A DNA stretch of 64,000 nucleotides from the NCBI GenBank assembly GCA_019636565.1, contig JAHBXG010000002.1, positions 90,453-154,452 of the forward strand. Direction: 5' to 3'. The notes under the pieces were generated by a model, which was not told the DNA's origin, did not search any database, and saw nothing but the letters and a program-made list of their open reading frames with translations. Shown piece after piece: positions 16,864-25,650 of this stretch. How positions within the stretch are numbered: the stretch's first letter is position 1; every line of letters begins with the position of its first letter. The position numbers were made by a program, and so were the translations under genes. The DNA is from Phycisphaeraceae bacterium. Its GTDB lineage: Bacteria; Planctomycetota; Phycisphaerae; Phycisphaerales; UBA1924.

Positions 16864-18233
16864 CCCAGCCGCACCCGAGCCTGCAATATCGCGTCGGCGA
16901 CGGCTTTGGGCCCGGTGCCACCGGGGATTTCTCGGCGGGCCAGCCCCGTCTCCAGTTCGAGTGACTTGAAGACCCCGGCATCGATGCGTTTGTCGATCGA
17001 TTGCAGTTCGGCCAGGGGCAGATCCTCCAACCGCTTCGATTTGTCAATCGCGTGACGAACCAGCTTGCCGACGATGTCGTGCGCATCTCGGAACGGAATC
17101 CCCTTGCCGACCAGATAGTCGGCGAGTTCAGTCGCGTTGGCGTAGCCGCCGAGTGCGGAGTTGCGGGCACAGTCTTCCCGAACTTTCAACGTATCGAGCA
17201 CGCGAACCAGCACCCGCAGGCACATCGAAAGCTGCTGCATCGAGTCGATCAGCGGTTCCTTGTCCTCCTGCAAATCCTTGTTGTACGCAAGCGGAAGACC
17301 TTTCACGGTCATCGCGAGTGAGGCGAACGCACCGAAGATGCGGCCCGCTTTGCCCCGAATCAGTTCGCAGGCATCGGGATTCTTCTTCTGCGGCATGAGC
17401 GAACTGCCGCTGCTGACGCTGTCGTGCATTTCGACGATGGCGAATTCCTGCGAGGCGAAGAGGATGAGGTCCTCGGCGAGTCGCGAGAGGTGTAAGGCCG
17501 CGATGGAATTGGCGGAAAGCGTTTCAAGCACGAAATCGCGGTCGCTCGTGGCATCGAGGCTGTTGCGGGTGGGCGCATCGAAGCCAAGGTCCTTGGCAAT
17601 CTGCTCGCGATCGACTTGATACGTGGTGCCCGCGAGAGCGCCAGAGCCGAGCGGAGACAGATTCACCCGCTTTCTCGCATCCAGCAACCGTGCCGCATCA
17701 CGCTCCAGCATTTCCTGATAGGCGAGCGCCCAGTGCGCGAAGAGAATCGGCTGCGCACGCTGCATGTGCGTGTAGCCGGAAGTGACGATTGACTTCGTGC
17801 ACTCCGCGAGATCGATCAGTGCCCGTCTCGCTTCCTTCATCTCCAAGAGGCGAGCGTCGATCTGGGCTCGCGCGTAGAGCCGGAAGTCGGTGGCAACCTG
17901 GTCGTTGCGAGAGCGTCCGGTGTGCAGCTTCTTGCCAAGATCTCCCACCGCCTCAATCAGGCGGCGTTCGATGTACGAGTGAATGTCCTCGTCGGACGAC
18001 GAAAGCGGAAGAGCGGGAGCATTTGCGATTTCAGATTTCAGACTCGAGAGGGCGGACGAGAGCTTTGCGAGTTCCTCGGCGTTCAGTACACCCGCGCGAT
18101 GAATCGCCTTCGCCCACGCAATCGAGCCCTCAATGTCCTGCAGCGCGAGCGCGGCATCCACCGGCAGCGAGTCGTTGAACTGCTTGAAGAGTTCATCGGG
18201 TTTGGTTTCGAAGCGTCCGCCCCAGAGAGCCAT
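16860..18233 (-). CDS. argH: Argininosuccinate lyase
   Basis: The 457-residue enzyme starts at ATG 18233 (AAAGG upstream; family-typical MALWGGRF). It carries LHTGRSRNDQVATDFRLY, the HMQRAQPI region and the fumarase-superfamily signature GSSLMPQKKNPD with the catalytic Ser. It splits argininosuccinate into arginine and fumarate, the last step of arginine synthesis. It is the final gene of the arg cluster but is separated from argG by 867 bp of repeat-rich sequence with minus-strand terminators, so it probably has its own promoter in that gap. Confidence 0.95.
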   Translation of the reverse strand: MALWGGRFETKPDELFKQFNDSLPVDAALALQDIEGSIAWAKAIHRAGVLNAEELAKLSSALSSLKSEIANAPALPLSSSDEDIHSYIERRLIEAVGDLGKKLHTGRSRNDQVATDFRLYARAQIDARLLEMKEARRALIDLAECTKSIVTSGYTHMQRAQPILFAHWALAYQEMLERDAARLLDARKRVNLSPLGSGALAGTTYQVDREQIAKDLGFDAPTRNSLDATSDRDFVLETLSANSIAALHLSRLAEDLILFASQEFAIVEMHDSVSSGSSLMPQKKNPDACELIRGKAGRIFGAFASLAMTVKGLPLAYNKDLQEDKEPLIDSMQQLSMCLRVLVRVLDTLKVREDCARNSALGGYANATELADYLVGKGIPFRDAHDIVGKLVRHAIDKSKRLEDLPLAELQSIDKRIDAGVFKSLELETGLARREIPGGTGPKAVADAILQARVRLG

Positions 18234-18354
18234 GCGAGACCTTTCAAAGCAGTTTCTAGACCAAGGGCTACCAAGCGCCACAGAGAAATCAGGGAGGGAA
18301 GACTAGCAATCAACCGGCTCGCCGCGTTCTGCGATTGCGATCAGCAAAATCGAC

Positions 18355-18398
18355 GACACCCCGGAGGCATTGGCGTTGGCCAACGCGTCCGGGGTGTC
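18355..18398 (-). terminator. Large hairpin, copy 1 (terminator-like on the minus strand)
   Basis: An 11-bp perfect outer stem (18355-18365 with 18388-18398) encloses a second palindrome (CGTTGGCCAACG, 18374-18385). On the minus strand it is followed by GTCGATTTTGCTG. Copy 2 at 18795-18838 shares most of its sequence. Confidence 0.55.
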
Positions 18399-18402
18399 AT
18401 TT

Positions 18403-18635
18403 GGAGGGGAGGAGAGAGAGTTCGGATTGCGAATCGGCGTCAGACCCGTGTAAGGCGTGGCGCCCGGAGGAGAGGAGAGAGAGTTCGGTTTTCAAGTCGG
18501 CGTCAGCCCGGTTGAGGCGAGGCGCCAAGGGAGAGGAGAGAGAGGCTTTTGGTTCAATCGGCGTCAGGCCCGTGCAAGGCATGCCGCCTGGAGGAGAGAG
18601 AGGAGAGGCGAGGAGAGGAGAAGTTCTTGATTCGG
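18403..18635. repeat. Purine-rich tandem repeat, period 62-63 bp
   Basis: Units begin at 18403, 18466 and 18528, with a partial, rearranged unit from 18590. Each starts with GGAGGRGAGGAGAGAGAG followed by TTCGG or similar and a conserved TCGGCGTCAG half. The plus strand is almost purely A and G in the first 18-20 bases of each unit. Sequence identity between units is roughly 70-80 percent by eye. Confidence 0.75.
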
Positions 18636-18785
18636 TTGTCATTGGCGAGTCTTTGTCACCCGCCAACAGAGTTGTCGGCGTGAAGGCAAACCTTGCAGAG
18701 AGCCCGAACTTTTTTTCGTTCGGCATTGCAGCCGTGTTCGCGTCGGAACCGGGCGACGACAGACAACCCGCAGAAACACCGGCTC

Positions 18786-18838
18786 AAAAACAACGACACC
18801 TCGGATGCATTGGTCGAAACCAACGCGTCCGGGGTGCC
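18786..18838 (-). terminator. Large hairpin, copy 2 (terminator of argG)
   Basis: A 20-bp stem with two mismatches and two or three G-T pairs (18795-18814 with 18819-18838) is capped by a TTCG tetraloop on the minus strand and followed there by GTTGTTTTTGAGCC. It is a convincing rho-independent terminator about 260 bp beyond the argG stop. Confidence 0.75.
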
Positions 18839-19100
18839 GTTTGGAGAGGAGAGAGATCTGAGACGAACGAACTTGAAAGTCTTTCCGCTGACACCACTCC
18901 ATACGAGCGCTCGTGGCCGGGTGTTCGCCCGATCACACACGTTCTTTGGCCGTCCTGGGGTCGATTCTTGAAGCAGGGCCTGGAAACCACGAACGAAGTA
19001 CGACCCCAGGCACGAAAGCCGCGCAAGCACAAGACCACACGCGTCGCTACCGGAATCGACGCGATCGCGATGAATGGACTTCAGCCTGTCTCGAATTCTT

Positions 19101-20321
19101 CTACTTTGCAAGTCCCCGCTGCTTGAGCGCCGCAATGCGCTCCGGCAGGCTCAGCAGCTTGATAAACCCGCCCGCGTCTTTGTGCTCGTAGATCTCGCCC
19201 TTCTCGAAGGTCACAACCTTCTCAGAATAGAGCGAGTTCGGGCTCTTGCGGCGGATGGTCGTTGCCACGCCCTTGTATAGACGCACCACGATCTCGCCGG
19301 TCAATCTCTCGCTCGACTTCTGGATTCCCGCCCAGAGGGTCTCGCGATATGGCGTGAACCAACGGCCGTTGTAGACAGCTTCAGAGAACCACAGGGCCAG
19401 GTGCTCTTTGAAGTGGCGGGTTTCTCGATCCTGCACGAGTTCTTCGAGGCCCTTGATGGCCTCGACGAGGATCGTGCCGCCCGGGGTCTCGTAAATGCCG
19501 CGGGACTTCATGCCGACGAGGCGGTTCTCAACGAGATCAACGCGGCCAACGCCGTGGATGCCGCCGATGCCGTTCAGCTTTTCCACGATCTGCCACGCCT
19601 GCATCTTCTGACCGTTGAGCGCAACCGGCCGCCCGGCCTCAAAGGAGATCGTGACTTCCTCAGCCTTATCAGGCGCCTTCTCCGGCGAAGCGGTGAGCAT
19701 GTAGCAATCTTCAGGCGGGGCATTCCAAGGGTCTTCGATGCTGCCGCCCTCGTGGGAGATGTGCCAGAGGTTGCGATCGCGCGAGTAGATCTTGGTTGCG
19801 CTCGCGGTGGTCGGAATGTTGCGAGCCTTCAGGTAATCGAGCATCGCCAGGCGACCGGTGAGGTTCCAACTGTCCATGCGCCAAGGGGCGATGATCTCCA
19901 TCTCCGGCGCCAGCGCGGCATACGCCGACTCAAACCGAACCTGGTCGTTGCCCTTGCCGGTGCAGCCGTGAGCGAGCGCGGTGCAGCCGAACTTCCGGGC
20001 GGCTTCGACCTGCGCCTTGGCCAGGATCGGGCGGGCCATCGCGGTGCCGAGGAGATATCGACCTTCGTAGAGCGACCCGGCCATCACGCAGGGCATGACG
20101 AAGTCGTCGATGAATTCCTTCTTGAGATCGACAACGACGCAGTCTTTCGCGCCGGATTCCTTGGCCTTCTTTTCGACGCCGACGAGTTCGTCGGAGCCCT
20201 GACCGACGTCACCGACGACGCCGTAGACCTCGCAGTCCATGTTCTCTTTGAGCCAGGGGATGATGACCGAGGTGTCGAGGCCGCCGGAGTAGGCGATGGC
20301 GATTTTCTTGGTGTTGGGCAT
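19101..20321 (-). CDS. argG: Argininosuccinate synthase
   Basis: The 406-residue enzyme opens with the ATP-binding PP-loop KIAIAYSGGLDTSVIIPWL and contains ALAHGCTGKGNDQVRFE. It joins citrulline and aspartate using ATP. ATG 20321 has AAGGA upstream. It follows argF after a 221-bp gap occupied by an inverted repeat (20355-20506) and precedes the long repeat region before argH. Confidence 0.96.
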   Translation of the reverse strand: MPNTKKIAIAYSGGLDTSVIIPWLKENMDCEVYGVVGDVGQGSDELVGVEKKAKESGAKDCVVVDLKKEFIDDFVMPCVMAGSLYEGRYLLGTAMARPILAKAQVEAARKFGCTALAHGCTGKGNDQVRFESAYAALAPEMEIIAPWRMDSWNLTGRLAMLDYLKARNIPTTASATKIYSRDRNLWHISHEGGSIEDPWNAPPEDCYMLTASPEKAPDKAEEVTISFEAGRPVALNGQKMQAWQIVEKLNGIGGIHGVGRVDLVENRLVGMKSRGIYETPGGTILVEAIKGLEELVQDRETRHFKEHLALWFSEAVYNGRWFTPYRETLWAGIQKSSERLTGEIVVRLYKGVATTIRRKSPNSLYSEKVVTFEKGEIYEHKDAGGFIKLLSLPERIAALKQRGLAK

Positions 20322-20354
20322 GAGTCGTTCCTTTTGTGCGGTCGATTATTCCAC

Positions 20355-20506
20355 GGGAGAGAACGCGGAGTTGGCGGAGAGCACGGAGTTTCGCGGAGGA
20401 AAACAAATACTTTGGGTAAAACGCGCGACGCCCGATGCGTGAGTTTCGCTTTCGACGCTTTCTCCGCGAGTCTCCGCCAACTCCGCGCCCTCCGCGTTCT
20501 CTCTCA
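20355..20506. repeat. Inverted repeat built from GCGGAG-type heptads
   Basis: The left arm (20355-20400) contains GAGAGAACGCGGAG, TTGGCGGAGA and TCGCGGAGGAAA. The right arm (20459-20506) contains the reverse complements of the same blocks with one extra GCGGAG-type unit. The arms are separated by about 58 bp and could form a long imperfect cruciform or hairpin. It fills most of the argG-argF gap. Confidence 0.75.
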
Positions 20507-20542
20507 CAGCCGCGGCAAGCGATCGAGATCGCGAAGACTTTT

Positions 20543-21508
20543 CTAATCCCGCAGCATGTGCAGAAGCAGGGCCATCTGGGCGTGCATGCGGTTTTCGGCC
20601 TGGTCGAAGACGATCGACGCCGGCGAATCGATCACTTCGTCTGTGACTTCGCTGCCTCTGTGTGCCGGGAGGCAGTGCATAAACAGCGGGGTGTGTTTCG
20701 CGCCTGCCGCCGCCATCTGCATGAGGGCCGCGTTCACCTGAAAGGGTTTGAAGAGCTTGCGGATGCGATCGGTCTCGCTCCCCTGACCCATCGAAACCCA
20801 GACATCGGTGTAGACGGCGTCGTGTCCGGCGATGTCGGCGAGGTCGTGGGTGACTTTGAGCTCTGAGCCGGTCTTGGCGCCGATCGCCTTGCACTCTTCA
20901 AGAACCGAAGCCGTCGGATCGCGACCGGCTGGCGTGATCGCGGTAACGTGCGCCCCGAGGATCGCCCCCAGCTCCATGAGCGAATGGCAAACGTTGTTGC
21001 CGTCGCCGACGTAGGCGAGGCGAAGCCCCTTCAACTCCGATCGCTTTTCCTGAAGCGTCATGAAGTCGGCAAGCGCCTGGCACGGGTGGAACATGTCGCT
21101 GAGCGCATTCACCACGGGCACGCCGCTCGCCTCGGACATTTGCTCGAGCACGGTCTGCTTGTAGACACGGGCGACAATCGCGTGCACCCAGCGCTCAAGA
21201 TTGTGACCGTAATCGGCGACGGTCTCTCGTTCACCCAGCCGTTTTTCGGAGTGATCGAGATACACCGGCTGCGCACCGAGGCGATAAATACCGACCTCGA
21301 AACTGACCCGAGTGCGAAGCGATGGCTTCTCGAAAAGCATCGCGATCGAGCGGCCCTTGAGCGCTTCGGAAAACTCTGACGGATCCTTCTTCATCGCTCG
21401 TGCGGTCTTGAAGAGCGCGAGAACATCATCACGCGTCAGGTGTGAGAGGCGAAGGACATCGTGCTGGCGGAGATTCGGGATCGAAGAACGTGGGGCAAGT
21501 GCGGCCAT
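20543..21508 (-). CDS. argF: Ornithine carbamoyltransferase
   Basis: Starting at ATG 21508 gives 321 residues of a complete OTCase: carbamoyl-phosphate motif EKPSLRTRVSFEVG, FHPCQALADFMTLQ, the ornithine-loop DVWVSMGQGSE and FMHCLPAHRGSEV with the catalytic Cys. It makes citrulline from ornithine and carbamoyl phosphate. SLRTR in place of STRTR is also seen in bona fide OTCases; the SMG loop argues against the acetyl- or succinyl-ornithine variants. It lies 105 bp downstream of argB. Confidence 0.94.
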   Translation of the reverse strand: MAALAPRSSIPNLRQHDVLRLSHLTRDDVLALFKTARAMKKDPSEFSEALKGRSIAMLFEKPSLRTRVSFEVGIYRLGAQPVYLDHSEKRLGERETVADYGHNLERWVHAIVARVYKQTVLEQMSEASGVPVVNALSDMFHPCQALADFMTLQEKRSELKGLRLAYVGDGNNVCHSLMELGAILGAHVTAITPAGRDPTASVLEECKAIGAKTGSELKVTHDLADIAGHDAVYTDVWVSMGQGSETDRIRKLFKPFQVNAALMQMAAAGAKHTPLFMHCLPAHRGSEVTDEVIDSPASIVFDQAENRMHAQMALLLHMLRD

Positions 21509-21613
21509 TTTCTGTGTGAGACTCCAAGGGGCGAATCGAGACAATATGCGGCAGAAGAGGAAAGACGCATTCACTACGGACGCGCCGGGCACCGAGAATG
21601 AGAATCGACAAAC

Positions 21614-22435
21614 TCACTTCGAGGAGATGCGTGTGCCGGCCGGCTCGCCCTTTGTCCACCGCAGCAGATGCTCCGGCCGATCGCCGGAGAGGATCACAAC
21701 TTCGGACCCAGTTTCGGACGCAACCTTCGCCGCGGCACGAGTCTTGGGAATCATGCCGCCGTAAATTTCGCCCGACGCAATCAGGCGTTCAATGTCCGAG
21801 GGGCTGGCGTACGCGATCAGATTGCCCGCCTTGCCCTTGATGCCTTCGACGTCGGTCAGCAGCACAAGCGCGGAGGCTTTCAGCGCCCGCGCGAGCCCGG
21901 CGGCAGCATCGTCCGCATTCAAATTCAGCGGCTGGCCCACTTCATCGAGCCCGATCGAACAAAGCACCGGAATGTAACCGTTGGCGATCAGCGTGCGGGC
22001 AAGTTCTGCGCTGCCGCCCGTCACTTCCCCCACGCGCCCGAGATCGGCCGGACCCGAATCGGTCGCAATCGGCGCAACCTTGCGGCAGGCAAGCAACCCA
22101 CCATCACCAAGCGAGAGGCCAACTCCCTTGCCGCCGGCGCGTTGAATGCAGCCCACGAGCGATTTGTTCACTGTACCCGCGAGCACGCCCACGATCTCGG
22201 GGATCTGATCATCCGGCGTGACACGCAGTCCCTGAACGCGGGCCGGCTTGATGCCGAGCCGATCCATCAGCCGGTCCACGGCCTTGCCCCCACCGTGCAC
22301 GAGGATGAGGCCGCCCGGATGCGATTTCGACAGCGCGACAAGCGAGCGCCACAGATCGTTCTGCGTCGCCTGATTCTCCAGCGTCGTGCCGCCAATCTTT
22401 ACGATGAGCGGGCCGTTACCACGCGACGCGTTCAC
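21614..22435 (-). CDS. argB: Acetylglutamate kinase
   Basis: The 273-residue product is an amino-acid kinase: PLIVKIGGTTLENQ, LILVHGGGKAVDRLM, NLNADDAAAGLARAL and VLLTDVEGIKGK, with Lys and Gly-rich phosphate-binding loops in place. It phosphorylates N-acetylglutamate. The start GTG 22435 overlaps the argC stop by 4 bp, so the two are translationally coupled. I do not see the N-terminal helix typical of arginine-inhibited hexameric enzymes, which hints at a non-feedback-inhibited form, though this is inference from length alone. Confidence 0.94.
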   Translation of the reverse strand: MNASRGNGPLIVKIGGTTLENQATQNDLWRSLVALSKSHPGGLILVHGGGKAVDRLMDRLGIKPARVQGLRVTPDDQIPEIVGVLAGTVNKSLVGCIQRAGGKGVGLSLGDGGLLACRKVAPIATDSGPADLGRVGEVTGGSAELARTLIANGYIPVLCSIGLDEVGQPLNLNADDAAAGLARALKASALVLLTDVEGIKGKAGNLIAYASPSDIERLIASGEIYGGMIPKTRAAAKVASETGSEVVILSGDRPEHLLRWTKGEPAGTRISSK

Positions 22436-23493
22436 GAACGAACTCCCGCCCCGTGCTTGGGACGCAGCCCGGTGGTTTCACCAAGCCCCAGACGGATGTT
22501 CATGCACTGCACCGCCTGGCCCGATGCGCCCTTGACAAGATTGTCGATCGCGCTCATGACGATCAGGTGATCGTGCGACGCATCGTGCGCCAAGCCGATA
22601 TCACAAAAGTTCGTCATGCGTACATCGGCCACAGCCGGGTACGCCTTCGGCGGCAGCAGCCGCACGAAGGGTTCGTGGGTGTACGCATCTGCGAAGACGC
22701 GACCGATCTTCTCGGCGGTCGTGCCGGGCACGAGGTCAACGTGGATCGTCGACAGAATGCCCCGATCAAACGCTACGAGGTGCGGCGTAAAGAGCGTGGG
22801 CAAACCCGCGTACGCGTCGATCTCGGGCTGGTGCCGATGCGAGAGCACGCCATACGGCTGAAGGCTGAGTTCTGGAAGAAGGTACTTCGCGTTCGCGCCG
22901 CGCCCGGCGCCGGTGACACCGGAAGTCGAATCAATGATCGGCCGGGTTCCGGCTTTGATGACACCCGCCCGCTGCAAAGGCGCGAGCGCCAGGATTGCCG
23001 ACGTGGGATAGCAACCAGGCACCGCAATCAGGTTGGCGTTGGCAATCTTTTCGCGAGAAAGCTCCGGCAGGCCGTACGCCGCTGAGGCCAGCAACGCCGC
23101 GTGCGAATGCTCGAAGCCGTAGTGCTTCGGATACAGCGCCGCATCCTGCAGGCGAAACGCCGCCGACAGATCGAGCACGATCGCGCCGGTTTTCAGAAAT
23201 TCCGGCGCAAGCTCCAGACTCGCCTCATGAGGCGTCGCAAGAAAAATGGCGTCGGGCTTGAGCGCCGCGACCGCGCCGTGCTCCACAGGCAATACCGGCA
23301 ACTCGCACACGCCTCGAAACCGCGTGAAGAGTTCGTCAAATTTCCCCGCCTGATCACCCTTCTCTCGGCGCGCGGAAGCAAACAGCCCCACCACCTCCGC
23401 ACCCGGATGCTCGGCGAGGATCGCAACGAGTTCCGCGCCGGAGTATCCCCCGGCGCCGACGATCACGACGCGCTTTCGCGCCGCACTAGCCAT
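22432..23493 (-). CDS. argC: N-acetyl-gamma-glutamyl-phosphate reductase
   Basis: The 353-residue enzyme has the NADP-binding VVIVGAGGYSGAELVAIL, the active-site VPGCYPTSAILAL with its catalytic Cys, and HRHQPEIDAY. It reduces the acyl phosphate made by ArgB to the semialdehyde. It opens the arg gene run, 15 bp downstream of a DUF3467 gene and overlapping argB by 4 bp. The genes for the transaminase (argD) and ornithine acetyltransferase (argJ) are not in this cluster. Confidence 0.95.
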   Translation of the reverse strand: MASAARKRVVIVGAGGYSGAELVAILAEHPGAEVVGLFASARREKGDQAGKFDELFTRFRGVCELPVLPVEHGAVAALKPDAIFLATPHEASLELAPEFLKTGAIVLDLSAAFRLQDAALYPKHYGFEHSHAALLASAAYGLPELSREKIANANLIAVPGCYPTSAILALAPLQRAGVIKAGTRPIIDSTSGVTGAGRGANAKYLLPELSLQPYGVLSHRHQPEIDAYAGLPTLFTPHLVAFDRGILSTIHVDLVPGTTAEKIGRVFADAYTHEPFVRLLPPKAYPAVADVRMTNFCDIGLAHDASHDHLIVMSAIDNLVKGASGQAVQCMNIRLGLGETTGLRPKHGAGVRS

Positions 23494-23508
23494 CGTTCTG
23501 TTTCCTTA

Positions 23509-23817
23509 CTACTGAACGCGCGGCACCGAATTCTGCGCTTCCGCCACGGCCTGCTCATACCGCCGCACCAGCTCCGAGAGCGTCATCGCCAGGCGCTTCG
23601 CGCCGTTCCAGTTCATCACCACGCGGCTGCCGATCCCGAAATGGATCGCCTGCTGGCCATCCTGCCCCTGCTGAGGAACATTGAGCCCAAAGTCCAGAAT
23701 GACCTCGTCCTGCGTGTTGGTGGTTCGGATCGTGTTGGCGTACGTAGTCACCATCTTCGATTCATCGATACGGATGGCGACTTGCTGCTGCTGATTCGGA
23801 TTCGGCGTGCCGGACAT
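23509..23817 (-). CDS. DUF3467 small protein
   Basis: The start ATG 23817 has AGGAG 6 nt upstream and gives 102 residues; the longer open frame overlaps the divergent phosphatase gene and is not credible. The protein shows a Gln-rich start (NPNQQQQVAIRID), EVILDFGLNVPQQ and VVMNWNGAKRLAMTLSELVRRYE, the DUF3467 pattern. The function is unknown; relatives are small, acidic and widespread. It is 15 bp upstream of argC, so it may share a transcript with the arginine genes. Confidence 0.85.
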   Translation of the reverse strand: MSGTPNPNQQQQVAIRIDESKMVTTYANTIRTTNTQDEVILDFGLNVPQQGQDGQQAIHFGIGSRVVMNWNGAKRLAMTLSELVRRYEQAVAEAQNSVPRVQ

Positions 23818-23965
23818 GGGGAACTCCTGAGCCCGCGAACGTGGCGCGGGAGATGCTAATTTCGACCACCCGGCGGTTGTGGTACAACCATCGCCGGATG
23901 AGGGAACCAGTCTAGTCCGCCCCTCCAACCCGCGCCGGTTGGCGGGCCGCCTTTCGAGGATTCCG

Positions 23966-25573
23966 ATGGCATTGGCCGAGCCAAAACGCCGCCCCAGAAG
24001 CACGAAAAGATCCGCTTCGCTTGTAGCCGCGATCGATATCGGCAGCAACGCCGTGCGCTTCGCCCTCGCCCGGGTCGATGCCCGAGGCAAGTTTCGCATG
24101 ATCGACGAGCGAAGACGCCCAACCCGGCTGGGCGCAAACCTCGCCGCCGGAAAAGGTCTCCCAAAGGCCGCGATGAAAGCGACGATCGCCGCCGTCAAGG
24201 AATTCTGCTTCGATGCGCTTCGTAACGGCGTGCAAAGCACCCGCGTTGTCGCGACCGCCGCCGTGCGCGAAGCGCCCGATGGCGCCGCGTTCGTCCGCCG
24301 GCTCGAAGGTGAAACCGGATTGCCGGTCGAAATCATCGGCCCGGACGAGGAAGCACGGCTCGCGTTCACGAGTTGCCGGGCCGCGTTCGATCTTCGCAAG
24401 CAAACCGTTGCGATCGTCGACATCGGGGGCGGGAGTGTTCAGGTGAGCCTCGCGTGGCGAGGCGTGCTGTTCGACTCGGTCTCGATACCGCTCGGCGCGG
24501 TTCGACTGACCTCGATGTTTGATTCCAAGGGCGGAAAGAACACTCCCGATCTTCTTTCACGGATGCGCAAGCACGTCGCACAGACGATCGACGCCAAACT
24601 GCCCGTTTCTCCAATCCGGCCCGCCACGCTGATCGGCTGCGGCGGCACGTTCGCCACGATCGGCGCTCTGCTCGGAGACTTTGCGGGGCAACGGGCGCTC
24701 GGTCCTGTGCTCGCCCGCAGCGGCCGCAAGCTGGCGGTTGCTGGTCACGGCGCGAACGATCTCGCCCGCCTCGTCGCGTCAGTCGACCGGCTCAACACCA
24801 CACAACGGGCCGCGCTTCTCCGAGAGGCCGGGGTGCCCCCGGACCGCGCAGACATCCTTCCGGCGGGGTTGCTCGTTGCCAAATCGCTTGTAAAGCACCT
24901 TGGTGTAGTCCGGGTCGTCGCGCACGCCGGCGGAGTGCGTGACGGCTTGCTGCGGGAAATGGCCACTCCGCAAGATTCCTCCGGACTCGTCGGCCAAGCC
25001 CGCGAATTGGCCCGGTCGGCCCACTACGAAGTCGCGCACAGCGAACAGGTCGCTCACCTTGCGATCGCGTTGCTCCATGATCTGGCCGACGTCGATCGCG
25101 TCCGCGAAGCACTCGACGATCGCCCCGACGCGACCGAACTGCTCGAGAGCGCAGGTATTCTGCATGATCTCGGCGTCCCGATCGACTACGACCGCCATCA
25201 CAAGGTTTCTCGGCGGATCGTCGAATTGGCAGGCTGGCGGGAAATCGCGCCCCTCGACCGCGCGATCGTCGCCAATATCGCTCGATATCACCGCAAGTCG
25301 CTCCCATCCGAAAAGCACGCCCCGTTCGCCGCGCTGCCTCCCAAGGCTCGCCAGATCGTGCGGGTGCTCGCCGGAATCCTCCGAATCGCCGACGGTCTCG
25401 ACCGTTCCCACGCCCAGACAACCACGGGTGTTCGGGTCCGCGTCACGCGGTCCTCACTTGAAATCGTCGCCGAAGGGGCGAGCCCCGGCGGCCCCGACAT
25501 CCGTGCCGCAGCGAAGAAATCCGACCTGCTTTCCGCCGCGATCCGCCGAAGAATCACCGTGTCTGCGGGTTGA
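23966..25573 (+). CDS. Ppx/GppA phosphatase family protein with C-terminal HD domain
   Basis: ATG 23966 is preceded by GAGGA at 5 nt and gives 535 residues. The N-terminal half is an actin-like Ppx/GppA domain: LVAAIDIGSNAVRFALARV, VVATAAVREAPDG, AIVDIGGGSVQVSL, LIGCGGTFATIGALL. The C-terminal half is an HD-type helical domain with HSEQVAHLAIALLHDL, SAGILHDLGVPIDYDRHHK and ILRIADGLDRSHAQTT. Family members hydrolyse polyphosphate or convert pppGpp to ppGpp; which activity applies here cannot be read from sequence. It diverges from the DUF3467-arg run. Confidence 0.9.
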   Translation: MALAEPKRRPRSTKRSASLVAAIDIGSNAVRFALARVDARGKFRMIDERRRPTRLGANLAAGKGLPKAAMKATIAAVKEFCFDALRNGVQSTRVVATAAVREAPDGAAFVRRLEGETGLPVEIIGPDEEARLAFTSCRAAFDLRKQTVAIVDIGGGSVQVSLAWRGVLFDSVSIPLGAVRLTSMFDSKGGKNTPDLLSRMRKHVAQTIDAKLPVSPIRPATLIGCGGTFATIGALLGDFAGQRALGPVLARSGRKLAVAGHGANDLARLVASVDRLNTTQRAALLREAGVPPDRADILPAGLLVAKSLVKHLGVVRVVAHAGGVRDGLLREMATPQDSSGLVGQARELARSAHYEVAHSEQVAHLAIALLHDLADVDRVREALDDRPDATELLESAGILHDLGVPIDYDRHHKVSRRIVELAGWREIAPLDRAIVANIARYHRKSLPSEKHAPFAALPPKARQIVRVLAGILRIADGLDRSHAQTTTGVRVRVTRSSLEIVAEGASPGGPDIRAAAKKSDLLSAAIRRRITVSAG

Positions 25574-25650
25574 CCCTTTTTCGGCTCGGTTCCGCACCCC
25601 CGAAATGACGATAATTCGCCGGTCGATGTCGGACGTGAAACGGAGCGTCA

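Larger units (their letters stand above)
18234..19100. other. Repeat-rich 867-bp intergenic region between argG and argH
   Basis: No gene is supported. Open frames on both strands here have Arg/Ser/Glu-rich translations, follow the repeats and lack ribosome-binding sites. The region holds two copies of a large hairpin, a purine-rich tandem repeat (separate entries), and about 260 bp of unremarkable sequence after argG. The promoter of argH should lie within the last 120 bp before 18233. Confidence 0.7.

Noticed and set aside
18403..18635. CRISPR-like spacing of repeats
   Set aside because: The 62-63-bp units are continuous imperfect tandem repeats without unique spacers, and no cas gene is present.
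18335..19126. 263-residue open frame on the plus strand, and a 159-residue one on the minus strand, between argG and argH
   Set aside because: Translations are low-complexity (Arg/Ser/Glu) and follow the tandem repeats and hairpins; no ribosome-binding site, no recognised domain, and they overlap terminators.
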